Assembly (NCBI GenBank): GCA_017303715.1
Contig: JAFLBZ010000048.1
Coordinates: forward strand, 1 to 32,078
Origin: Rhodothermia bacterium
GTDB lineage: Bacteria > Bacteroidota > Rhodothermia > Rhodothermales > UBA2364
DNA: 32,078 nucleotides
Reading direction: 5' to 3'
Part shown: positions 18,236 through 25,834 of the stretch, piece after piece
How positions within the stretch are numbered: the first letter of the stretch is position 1
Layout: every line of letters begins with the position of its first letter
Notes under the pieces: generated by a model
Databases searched by the model: none
The model's input: only the letters and a program-made list of their open reading frames with translations
Told to the model about the DNA's origin: nothing
Made by a program: the position numbers and the translations under genes

Positions 18236-18272
18236 AAAACCGCCCTGCAAAAGCATAAGCGGTGCATCTTTT
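18235..18272. terminator. possible bidirectional terminator between convergent genes
   Basis: ACCGC and GCGGT (18239-18263) enclose an inner TGC-AAAA-GCA hairpin. On the plus strand TCTTTTT follows within a few bases. On the minus strand the hairpin is followed by TTTTTC. It lies directly after the sensor-kinase stop and could also end minus-strand transcripts from the desaturase-like gene about 100 bp away. Confidence 0.45.
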
Positions 18273-18360
18273 TGGTGTGGGTTGAGGGTTGTGCCTTAAT
18301 CCATAACCTGCGTTAAGGAACAGTAGTTCACGTATTCTTTTGACTAAAACGGAATTTGCC

Positions 18361-19236
18361 TCATTTCTCCTTCTTCAATCCATACCAAAATTGCCCCCAA
18401 AACGATTTTGGGAACTGCTCAATATCGTCGAAGCCCAAGGGAATGTCGCGTCCACTCGAAGGGATATAATCGGTTCTGAACAAGTAATCCCAGATGCTAA
18501 GCGTTAGTCCAAAGTTTACGCCATAGGGATGCTCTCCTGGCATGGCCTTTGCATGATGCCAAATGTGCATTTGTGGATTGTTGAAAATGTATTTTAAAGG
18601 CCCAAGTGGTACATTAATGTTTGCATGGTTAAAATGTCCTATCACCAAAGTTGCCAAATAAACCAAAAAGAAGTCAGAGATTCCAAAGCCAATCATCGCT
18701 AATGGTATATATTGTATGGTGCTATATACAATATTCTCCATCCAATGATAACGTAGGTGCGCCGCAAATCCCATTTGTTCTACAGAATGGTGTACCTTGT
18801 GGAAGTTCCACAAAAAAGGAATCCGATGAAGTAAAATATGGGTGTTCCATTGGATAAAATCACGTACAACAAATAGCGTAAGTAATTGCGCCCATATTGC
18901 CCAACTGCGAATCTCTATGGCAACCAAGTTTTTAATGCCAAAATTCCCCAAGAAATCGTTAAAGGCCACCACCACCACATCCGAGATAGCTGCATAACCT
19001 ATCAATGAGAAGAGGAAAAAGTTGAAAAACATGTAGAAGAAATCCAACCAAAAGTCTTGCCTAAATTTGGGTTGATCTTTCCGCCAAGGTGTTAGCCACT
19101 CCAACAACAAAAAAAACGCAGAGACGGCCAGAAGCCAATAAAAGATGTTGTCCCAAGAAGGGTTGAGGATGGTCTCCATCAAATAATGGGCGTACGCAAG
19201 GTAGCCTTCCTGTAAGATTTGGAGGTATCGTTCCAT
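18361..19236 (-). CDS. fatty acid hydroxylase / sterol desaturase family membrane protein
   Basis: A 291-aa integral membrane di-iron enzyme of the fatty-acid-hydroxylase superfamily. Hydrophobic segments occur at about 32-47, 65-90 and 115-130, with further ones in the second half. The eight-histidine cluster is complete: HILLH (about 133-137), HKVHHS (about 146), HLRYH, HFNHAN and HIWHHAKAM (about 224). Such proteins hydroxylate or desaturate fatty acids, sterols or carotenoid-like lipids, or cleave ether lipids; the substrate here is unknown. No sterol-pathway genes are nearby. It is preceded by a 6-bp-arm palindrome (19259-19274) just upstream of its ATG and lies downstream of mutL on the same strand with a 108-bp spacer. 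Confidence 0.9.
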   Translation of the reverse strand: MERYLQILQEGYLAYAHYLMETILNPSWDNIFYWLLAVSAFFLLLEWLTPWRKDQPKFRQDFWLDFFYMFFNFFLFSLIGYAAISDVVVVAFNDFLGNFGIKNLVAIEIRSWAIWAQLLTLFVVRDFIQWNTHILLHRIPFLWNFHKVHHSVEQMGFAAHLRYHWMENIVYSTIQYIPLAMIGFGISDFFLVYLATLVIGHFNHANINVPLGPLKYIFNNPQMHIWHHAKAMPGEHPYGVNFGLTLSIWDYLFRTDYIPSSGRDIPLGFDDIEQFPKSFWGQFWYGLKKEK

Positions 19237-19258
19237 GATGAATGATGGTTTTGTTTAT

Positions 19259-19274
19259 ACTTGTTACTACAAGT
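19259..19274. promoter_or_regulatory. palindrome in desaturase-like gene leader
   Basis: ACTTGT-TACT-ACAAGT is a perfect 6-bp-arm inverted repeat, 22 bp upstream of the ATG at 19236 (minus strand). GTTAC also occurs twice here with a 10-bp period. It could be an operator or a weak RNA hairpin. Confidence 0.35.
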
Positions 19275-19344
19275 TACAACAGATTTTAATTCAATGGAAG
19301 ACTTTAACACGCGATTCAAGAATACACAAACGCAAATAGACGGT

Positions 19345-21270
19345 TCAGCGCCGTTTAATGGTTCCTTGCATCTCAATGTGGCCAATGCGTCCAAACCGTT
19401 TATCCAGTTCTTCGATCGGGATGCGGATGATGGTTGGGCGTCCGTGTGGGCAAGCATAGGGCATTTCGCAGGCCATGAGTTGTGCATATAAAGCCCGAAT
19501 TTCAGTGTCCGTAAGTCTTTTTCCTGTTTTAATGGCCGCCCGACAGGCCAAACTCTTGGCTAGGTTGTCCCGCCCTTTTAGATTAAGCTCGTCTCGGTAG
19601 GACTTAAATTGCTCAAGAACTTCTTCTAACATGGCTCCTTCCCGCCCCGGAGGAATGTCGGCGGGTATATTTGTAAGCATTACAGAGCGTCCAGAGAGGG
19701 TCTCAAATCCAAACCCCAAGTTCAGTAAATCGGGCTGGAGTTCCAAAACAAGGGCAAAGTCACCGGGTTGGAAAGAAATAGTATGCGGAAAAAGCAGGTG
19801 TTGGGAGGGCGCTTGTCCGGTTGTCATTTGTTTGAGAAAGCGCTCGTAGAGGATACGTTCATGCGCTGCATGTTGGTCTAAGATGGCCAACCCTTGCTCG
19901 GTTTGGGAAAGAATGTACTTGTCATGTAATTGCCAAACGCGGTCACTGAATTGCTCCGTTTGCGGTGGCATGGCGACTTCGGGCGAGGGGACTGGGGTGG
20001 ATAAACCGCCATAAAGTTCATCATTTGCCTTGCGGAAGTCACCCTTAAAGAGGTCGTCTGGTCGCTTGGGCGGCGTATAACTTCCGGTGTTTCGTGGTGC
20101 GACCCAACCCTGAGTGGCTTTTGTTTGGAAGGAAGGATTTTCTCGAAAGTTGGGTTCAGCGCGTATCTCTGCGGATGGATTTTTGGGGAGTGCATTTGGT
20201 CTTTCTACCCATCTTCCAGCATCAAAGGTGATGTCGGGGCTAATATCTAATTCCCCCAAAGCACGTTTAACGCCACTCCGTAACAATCCAAAAAGCCCAC
20301 TTTCATCATCAAACTGTACTTCTGTTTTTGTTGGGTGGACATTCACATCTACATGGGCTGGGTCTAATTCGATAAATAAAACAAAAAACGGATATGCTCC
20401 ACGCGGCAATAAATCACCATACCCCAACTGGACGGCTTGCTCCAAACGATGATTTTTTATAAATCGGCGATTAACGAATAAGAACTGTTCGCCTCTTGTT
20501 TTTCGGGTAAAGTCTGGTTTGGAGATGTAACCTGTAACACGAATGTGCGCGACCTCCTCGGAAATCGGGATGAGGTTGTGAATGGGTATCGAAAACAGGT
20601 CAGCGATTCTTTGTTGCAAACCGGACGACCCTTCCCGCATGGGGAGTTCGTAAATCTCACGATCGTCGTGATGGAGGCTAAAAGCCATGTCTGGCTGGGA
20701 GAGTGCAATAAACTGAAAGACCTCGGTGATGCGCTTAAACTCTGTTGCAGGCGATTTTAGGAAATTTCGGCGTGCGGGCACATTATAGAACAAATTCCGA
20801 ATGGCAAAAGTGGTTCCATTTGGGGTTGCGATAGGCATTATGGGGCTAAATTCAGAGCCGTCCACCCGCACCCTTGTACCTGTTTCATCCTGAATACGTT
20901 TTGTTCGGAGTTCTACCTGTGCTACTGCAGCAATGGAGGCCAAGGCTTCACCACGGAATCCCATCGTTCGGATCCGCTCAAGGTCTTCGATAGACTTTAT
21001 TTTACTGGTTGCATGGCGTAAAAAACACGAAACTGCATCTTCCCGTGACATCCCACAGCCATCATCTTGCACTTGAATGAGTTCGCTTCCAGCTTTTTTG
21101 ATGCGTAAAGAAATGCGAGACGCACCTGCATCAACGCTATTTTCCATCAGTTCTTTTATGGCGCTTGCCGGACGTTGCACCACCTCGCCGGCTGCAATTT
21201 TGTTCGCCAAATGAGGCGACATCACGCGAATAATGCCAGAATCTGATTCGGAGTTTTTTTCGAGAGGCAT
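19345..21270 (-). CDS. mutL: DNA mismatch repair protein MutL (endonuclease type)
   Basis: A 641-aa MutL. The N-terminal GHKL ATPase has NKIAAGEVVQRPASAIKEL, catalytic Glu43-Asn44 in LMENSVDAGAS, DDGCGMS and TMGFRGEALASIAAVA; the transducer domain follows. The C-terminal dimerisation domain carries the endonuclease motif DQHAAHERILYE, with ACRAAIKTGKRL, ACEMPYACPHGRPT and a final FGRIG. That set marks a nicking MutL as found in organisms without MutH. It acts after MutS recognition of a mismatch. The ATG at 21270 places IIRVMSPHLANKIAAGE at the family's normal start; the open frame extends 43 codons further up, into the divergent promoter region, without family character. mutS is not in the window. 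Confidence 0.96.
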   Translation of the reverse strand: MPLEKNSESDSGIIRVMSPHLANKIAAGEVVQRPASAIKELMENSVDAGASRISLRIKKAGSELIQVQDDGCGMSREDAVSCFLRHATSKIKSIEDLERIRTMGFRGEALASIAAVAQVELRTKRIQDETGTRVRVDGSEFSPIMPIATPNGTTFAIRNLFYNVPARRNFLKSPATEFKRITEVFQFIALSQPDMAFSLHHDDREIYELPMREGSSGLQQRIADLFSIPIHNLIPISEEVAHIRVTGYISKPDFTRKTRGEQFLFVNRRFIKNHRLEQAVQLGYGDLLPRGAYPFFVLFIELDPAHVDVNVHPTKTEVQFDDESGLFGLLRSGVKRALGELDISPDITFDAGRWVERPNALPKNPSAEIRAEPNFRENPSFQTKATQGWVAPRNTGSYTPPKRPDDLFKGDFRKANDELYGGLSTPVPSPEVAMPPQTEQFSDRVWQLHDKYILSQTEQGLAILDQHAAHERILYERFLKQMTTGQAPSQHLLFPHTISFQPGDFALVLELQPDLLNLGFGFETLSGRSVMLTNIPADIPPGREGAMLEEVLEQFKSYRDELNLKGRDNLAKSLACRAAIKTGKRLTDTEIRALYAQLMACEMPYACPHGRPTIIRIPIEELDKRFGRIGHIEMQGTIKRR

Positions 21271-21430
21271 ATGTGGATGCTTGTTGGGATGAAGATGTAT
21301 AGGTGAATATTGAGTGAGACACCAAAACCTTTCCAAAAAGTTCCTGCATCTTGCGATCATCACCTTGGGATGTTCCCGCATTTTGCTTTCGAAATTCATG
21401 TTACAGAGTTGTTCATTGTTCTATCATAAA

Positions 21431-21480
21431 TACCTCTATAATTGATATGCTAAGAGGTAAATTATAGAGAGGTCTATAAT
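21431..21480. promoter_or_regulatory. overlapping inverted and direct repeats in divergent promoter
   Basis: Between mutL and the DUF2490-type gene, TACCTCTATAATT (21431-21443) is mirrored by AATTATAGAGAGGT (21460-21473, with two extra bases), and TACCTCT also pairs with AGAGGTA (21453-21459). CTATAAT recurs at 21474-21480. The layout looks like two or more half-sites for a regulator close to the start of the plus-strand gene (ATG 21508). Confidence 0.4.
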
Positions 21481-21507
21481 TCGTCATTTTTTAGTTACGG
21501 TTGTAAA

Positions 21508-22236
21508 ATGCTTAAAATATTTGTATTTGTCCTTGTGTTCTTGGGTGCATTAATTGAAGTTTCTTATGCCCAAAAAAACATTCAAAACCAAACGTTAATG
21601 TGGGAGACTTTTAGCGTGTCGGGTGCGATTAAAAAGTACCCAGTCCAGATTGAACTTCAGCAGCGGCATTACATAAATCCGATTGCACAGCATCAATTTC
21701 TGGTGAGGGGACAAGTTGGAAAATCAATCAGTCATAATTGGCGTATTGCACTGGGGGGTGCTTTTTTTCTCCAAAGCCCAAACGATCCAAAAACAACACA
21801 CCGCTTGGCCGTTCCAGAAATTCGGCCTCATGTAGAAGCTGTTTACCAACAAAATGCCTCAAAAACAAACATTAGCCACCGATACCGTTTAGAGACTCGG
21901 ATTTACCACAAGCAATCTCCAGATAAAAAAGAGCTTGTGGATGGTTATTTCTACAATAATATGAGGCTTAGATATAGATTACAAGCAGTTATCCCTACGA
22001 CTCGTTTTTTGTCTAAACATGTCGCTATTAATGTGAGTAATGAAGTACACTTAAACATAGGAGAGAAGATAAAATACAATGTTTTTGATCAGAATCGGCT
22101 TTATGGTGGCCTCGCGGTTAGTCGTCGGAAAAGTCAATATGAAGTTGGCTATTTGAATTGGTTTCAGCAACAAAGCTCTGGCATTGATTTTTATAATAGA
22201 CATATCCTTCGTTTAGGATTTAATTATAAAATGTGA
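21508..22236 (+). CDS. DUF2490-type outer-membrane beta-barrel protein
   Basis: A 242-aa protein with a signal peptide (residues 1-21, ending SYAQ). The rest alternates in the manner of outer-membrane strands and carries the DUF2490 hallmarks: an early W-x-x-x-S strand (MWETFSVSG), ELQQRHY, HNWRIALGGAFF, HRYRLETRIY, RLRYRLQ, NEVHLNIG, FDQNRLYGGL and YEVGYLNW, ending in a final strand (RHILRLGFNYKM). DUF2490 proteins are small predicted barrels of unknown function. Composition is more AT-rich than mutL. The promoter region has a notable repeat arrangement at 21431-21480. I cannot assign a ligand. Confidence 0.8.
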   Translation: MLKIFVFVLVFLGALIEVSYAQKNIQNQTLMWETFSVSGAIKKYPVQIELQQRHYINPIAQHQFLVRGQVGKSISHNWRIALGGAFFLQSPNDPKTTHRLAVPEIRPHVEAVYQQNASKTNISHRYRLETRIYHKQSPDKKELVDGYFYNNMRLRYRLQAVIPTTRFLSKHVAINVSNEVHLNIGEKIKYNVFDQNRLYGGLAVSRRKSQYEVGYLNWFQQQSSGIDFYNRHILRLGFNYKM

Positions 22237-22375
22237 AAAATATCATGATAACTCCGCTGAGATGATATACAAAGTCTGTAATTTGTAAGTCCTTAAATGC
22301 TAAATAAAATGTTTTAATATCCGACACGCCTTGCTAAAGTGACAATAGCGTTAATACATGATGTAAAGTTTAGGT

Positions 22376-23320
22376 ATGATACAGTCTAAGCCTTCTCCGA
22401 TAGATCACGACGGTCTTTTTAAAGAATTGATCCGTGTGTTCACGTTTGAGTTTCTGGAGTTGTTTGTCCCAGAGTTATCTATTGACATAGACCGAACTTC
22501 TTTCGAGTTTTTAGACAAGGAATTGTTGCAGGTTTTGGATCAAGGTGATCGTAAAGAAGTTGATTTATTGGTTAAGACCCGTTTTAAGGGTGAACCTGTA
22601 TTTTTCTTGATTCACTTCGAGGTTCAATCGTCGCACCAAAATTGGTCACCTCGTCGTATGTTTCAATATGCATCACGTTTATACGAGCGCTTTTCACTAC
22701 CGATCTATCCAATAGCGCTTTTGACGTGGGATTCTCCGCAGAAAGCCGCCTCAAGTGCATTCTCATTTGGTTTTCCACATCTGAAGGTTCTGGAGTTCAA
22801 TTTCCACACCATTCAACTCAACCGTTTGCCTTGGCGTGCGTTTATGCGGATAGAGAATCCGGTAGCGACGGCCTTGATGGCGAAGATGGATATCCCGAAG
22901 TCGGATCGTCCGAAAGTGAAATTGGAATATCTTCGTATGATTACGACGTTGAAGATAGATGTAACGAAATCGGCCTTGATCTGGCAATTTATGGAAACGT
23001 ATCTTCGGTTAAATGCACAAGAGGAACAAATGGCCCAACAGTTGATACAAACGGAACTTCCACCAGAAAAACAAAACGAGATGAGGCTTTATAATACTTC
23101 TTTTCATGAGAAAGGCAGAACTGAAGGCAGAACTGAAGGTGAACGTCTTGCCAAGTTATCAACACTAAGCCGTTTAGTCGAGCGCAAGTTTGGGGAATCG
23201 GTATTGGCTTTGCACAAAGAAAAAATCGAGGAACTACCGATTACCGAAATTGATGCCCTTTTTGATGTGGCCATTTTCTTTGACGATGCCTCCGAACTTG
23301 CTGCGTGGTTTAAGCAATAG
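22376..23320 (+). CDS. Rpn/YhgA-like PD-(D/E)XK nuclease (DUF4351-type tail)
   Basis: A 314-aa protein of the Rpn family (once annotated as transposase), which are recombination-promoting DNA endonucleases. HDGLFKELI at 11-19 is the usual N-terminal signature. The catalytic core is EVDLLVKTRF (Asp63) then FFLIHFEVQS (Glu82-x-Gln84), a PD-(D/E)XK arrangement, followed by RRMFQYASRLYER. The C-terminus has GRTEGRTEGE from residue 247, encoded by a perfect 12-bp tandem repeat, and a DUF4351-like end (LVERKFGESVLAL...LFDVAIFFDDASELAAWF). Members are mobile, multicopy and often associated with genome rearrangement. It stands alone between a plus-strand porin-like gene and the convergent kinase gene. 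Confidence 0.88.
   Translation: MIQSKPSPIDHDGLFKELIRVFTFEFLELFVPELSIDIDRTSFEFLDKELLQVLDQGDRKEVDLLVKTRFKGEPVFFLIHFEVQSSHQNWSPRRMFQYASRLYERFSLPIYPIALLTWDSPQKAASSAFSFGFPHLKVLEFNFHTIQLNRLPWRAFMRIENPVATALMAKMDIPKSDRPKVKLEYLRMITTLKIDVTKSALIWQFMETYLRLNAQEEQMAQQLIQTELPPEKQNEMRLYNTSFHEKGRTEGRTEGERLAKLSTLSRLVERKFGESVLALHKEKIEELPITEIDALFDVAIFFDDASELAAWFKQ
23114..23137 (+). repeat. 12-bp tandem repeat inside Rpn gene
   Basis: GGCAGAACTGAA occurs twice in direct tandem, encoding GRTE twice, followed by GG and a degenerate third unit. The unit is a multiple of three, so slippage would change length without breaking the frame. Confidence 0.85.
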
Positions 23321-23370
23321 ATTTTAGGAGTTATTTATTTGGGAACAACTGGTGTATTGGTGTTTAAAAG

Positions 23371-25032
23371 TTATTTTCGCGAAACCCACCAAAGGCGTAT
23401 CGCCATTAAAATAGACAAAATATACCCAATAAAACTGATGGTCGGCATTCCCAAAGTGTGGTGCGGCATTGGTGCTAACAAAGAAAGGGAAGAGCCTAAA
23501 AATAGAGCAGAAGTAATGAGGGCGAGTGTGAGATGGTTTGCACCTCGATGCATTTTCTCAAGGATTGGGTCGAAGCCGTGGTGTTCTATTTGAACCTTAA
23601 GCCGCCCTTTTCGGAGTTGACGCATAATCTCGCGCCCTTCAATCGGCAAGGACTTAAAAAGCATCCAAAATTCTAAGCTATCGTTCCATAGCTCCGGAAC
23701 AATTTTGTTTGGCATAAAACGATCGGCCACCAAGCGTACCCCAAAAGGTTTTATGAATTCCATCGTTTGGAAGTTTGGTGCAATCACTTTTCCAATCCCT
23801 TCTAACATCGCCAAAGCCCTTAAAATCAGGAAGATACTACCCGGAACCCGCATTCGGTTTTCGTACATGATTTTCTGTAATTGGGTAGCCAAAGCTGCCA
23901 TATTAGACTCGGAAACCTGAAGGGAGGCGTAGTCTTCTATGATTTCGTTCAGGTCATATTCCAACTGCCGGACATCTTTGATCTCGTCATCCACCGCGAG
24001 ACGACGTAGGTAAAACGCTGTAGCGCGTGCATCACGGCGGGCCATACTGATAAAAATGCCGGCAAAGTTTTGTTTGTCCGAGTCCATCAAAGACCCCACC
24101 ATCCCAAAGTCAATCAAGCAAATTACACCATCTGGCCGAACCAAGATATTCCCCGGATGAGGGTCTGCATGGAAATACCCGTGTTCAAAAATTTGCCGCA
24201 GATAAATTCTCATCCCTTCTTCGGCGATTTTCTCTGGGTTAATGCCCCAAAGAGCCAACTTTTCAGTGTCTGTAATTTTGCAACCACGTACCCGTTCCAA
24301 GACCATCACGCGGCTTGTGGTAAGTTCTCGGTAGGCTTTAGGGATATAGAACGTCGTTTCATTTTTATAATAAGTCCGAAATTGGTCGTAATTACGCGCC
24401 TCATTGTTGTAGTCTAATTCCTTTTGCATGGTGCGCTCAAATGCCACAACCAGATCCATGACATTGGTGATGCCGACCCGCTCCAGAAAGTCTTTTGTTT
24501 TTTCAGTCAGGAACTTCAAGATTTCGAGGTCTGTTTGGATGAGCCGTGCCACATTAGGGCGTTGAACTTTAACCACCACCTCTGCTCCATTGGTCAGACG
24601 TGCCAAATGTACTTGCCCTATAGAAGCCGAGCCAATAGGGACATCTTCGAAATACGCAAAAAGGTTTGGAATAGCACTTCCCAATTCCTCTTCAATGATG
24701 CGCCGTGCGTCATCGGTAGGGAATGGGGGGACGTGACTTTGCAACTTCTCGAACTCTGTAATTAATTCATCCGGTAATAAGTCTGCTCTATTCGAAAGGA
24801 CTTGCGCAAACTTTACATAGGTTGGGCCCAATTCCTCGGCCACCATTCGGATTCGTTCCCAGCGGCTATATTCCATCACGGGTCGTTCCTGTCGTATCCA
24901 GAGTGCCCGCCTGCGTTCCGACACCAAGCTTTTAAGGGCCGTCTCGGAGATCACTTCTTCAAAACCATATTTAAAAAGGACGCGAAGTATTTCACGAATA
25001 CGCCTTATGTTTTGAAAGGTTTTTGTAAGCAT
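23371..25032 (-). CDS. AarF/UbiB (ABC1/ADCK) atypical kinase-like protein
   Basis: A 553-aa membrane-associated member of the ABC1/ADCK/UbiB atypical kinases, which support quinone biosynthesis through ATP-dependent lipid extraction or chaperoning. Seen here: the motif after ELGPTYV is KFAQ (residues 74-77) where the family consensus is KxGQ; the ATP-binding VVVKVQRP; FHADPHPGNILV; and LIDFGMVG. The C-terminus has two hydrophobic segments separated by LLAPMPHHTLG, forming a membrane anchor, followed by a basic end. The KFAQ variant is, to my recollection, usual in Bacteroidota. The gene is 58 bp downstream of a flavin-binding protein gene, probably in the same transcript. Involvement in menaquinone rather than ubiquinone metabolism is inferred from the presumed host. 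Confidence 0.93.
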   Translation of the reverse strand: MLTKTFQNIRRIREILRVLFKYGFEEVISETALKSLVSERRRALWIRQERPVMEYSRWERIRMVAEELGPTYVKFAQVLSNRADLLPDELITEFEKLQSHVPPFPTDDARRIIEEELGSAIPNLFAYFEDVPIGSASIGQVHLARLTNGAEVVVKVQRPNVARLIQTDLEILKFLTEKTKDFLERVGITNVMDLVVAFERTMQKELDYNNEARNYDQFRTYYKNETTFYIPKAYRELTTSRVMVLERVRGCKITDTEKLALWGINPEKIAEEGMRIYLRQIFEHGYFHADPHPGNILVRPDGVICLIDFGMVGSLMDSDKQNFAGIFISMARRDARATAFYLRRLAVDDEIKDVRQLEYDLNEIIEDYASLQVSESNMAALATQLQKIMYENRMRVPGSIFLILRALAMLEGIGKVIAPNFQTMEFIKPFGVRLVADRFMPNKIVPELWNDSLEFWMLFKSLPIEGREIMRQLRKGRLKVQIEHHGFDPILEKMHRGANHLTLALITSALFLGSSLSLLAPMPHHTLGMPTISFIGYILSILMAIRLWWVSRK

Positions 25033-25090
25033 GGTTCTGGTGTTTTGTGGCGAGTATTTGGGCTATTTGAGCCTTGTAAAGCCGTTATAG

Positions 25091-25747
25091 TTATTTACGG
25101 CCATAAGACAGGACATAGTCCGGCACGGGAATGTGATCCGGTAGGGCTTCGTCCTTGATAGGTGGGCCATAAACGGTTTGGATCGGAAGAATTCCTGCCC
25201 AATAAGGTAAGTCAAGGTCTTCTTGATCATCCTTTACACCTGCATTTCTAATCTTTGCGGATGCTTGTTCAATATTAATTCGTACAATCATGGTGGCCTT
25301 TAGCTCTTTTTCATTTGGGATGCGGGAGTCGTCCCATCGGTGGGGAATAAGGCGCTCCATAAAAAGAGCCGTGAAGCGCATTTTTTCCTCTGGGTTTTCA
25401 ATTTTACCGCCCTTGCCGAATAACATTGCCGAGCGATAATTAACGGAGTGGTGAAAGGCAGACCTTGCCAGAATTAACGCATCGGTATGGGTGACGGTAA
25501 TACAAACGGGCTCGCCAGCAGCGATGTGCCGCATCATCCGACTTGCGGACGAACCATGCAGTAGGAGATCGTCTCCGTCCCTTGCAATGAGCGTGGGGAT
25601 CACCATCGGTTGGTCGTCAATCACAAATCCTACATGTCCGATCAAGGCTTCGTCCACGATCCGGTAAATGGTTTCGCGGTCGTAGTGGCCTCTTTCAGGG
25701 AGGCGGATAACGGTGTTTTTTTTTGACTTTGGGTTAGGGGTGTGCAT
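25091..25747 (-). CDS. pyridoxamine 5'-phosphate oxidase family flavin-binding protein (NimA-like)
   Basis: A 218-aa protein of the split-barrel FMN-binding superfamily (COG3467-type, related to NimA nitroimidazole-resistance proteins). The pattern RGHYDRETIYRIVDEALIGHVGFVIDDQPMVIPT, cut here into its parts (RGHYDRETI, GHVGFV, MVIPT), then DDLLLHGSSASRMMRH, VCITVTHTDALILARSAFHHSVNYRSAMLFG, is the standard core. These proteins bind FMN or heme and act as reductases on unknown small substrates. The C-terminus (about 155-218) is the usual extra segment with WAGILPIQT. The gene begins shortly after a terminator hairpin from the M20 peptidase and is followed by the AarF/UbiB gene. Confidence 0.87.
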   Translation of the reverse strand: MHTPNPKSKKNTVIRLPERGHYDRETIYRIVDEALIGHVGFVIDDQPMVIPTLIARDGDDLLLHGSSASRMMRHIAAGEPVCITVTHTDALILARSAFHHSVNYRSAMLFGKGGKIENPEEKMRFTALFMERLIPHRWDDSRIPNEKELKATMIVRINIEQASAKIRNAGVKDDQEDLDLPYWAGILPIQTVYGPPIKDEALPDHIPVPDYVLSYGRK

Positions 25748-25764
25748 TTGGTTTTGTGGTAAGA

Positions 25765-25804
25765 GGTTATAAAATAAGCCTCCACAAGGATTGTTGCGGA
25801 GGCT
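25765..25804 (-). terminator. Rho-independent terminator after M20 peptidase
   Basis: On the minus strand AGCCTCCGCAA pairs with TTGTGGAGGCT (11 bp, one G-U) around the loop CAATCC, followed by TATTTTAT. It stands 30 bp after the peptidase stop and before the flavin-binding gene, so those two genes are largely separate transcripts. Confidence 0.8.
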
Positions 25805-25834
25805 CCGATGCTTTTTTTCGCAACAAGTGGTTGA

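Noticed and set aside
18294-18318. CCTTAA...TTAAGG inverted repeat between convergent genes
   Set aside because: Only six paired bases with a 13-base loop and no T run; weaker than the hairpin at 18239-18263.
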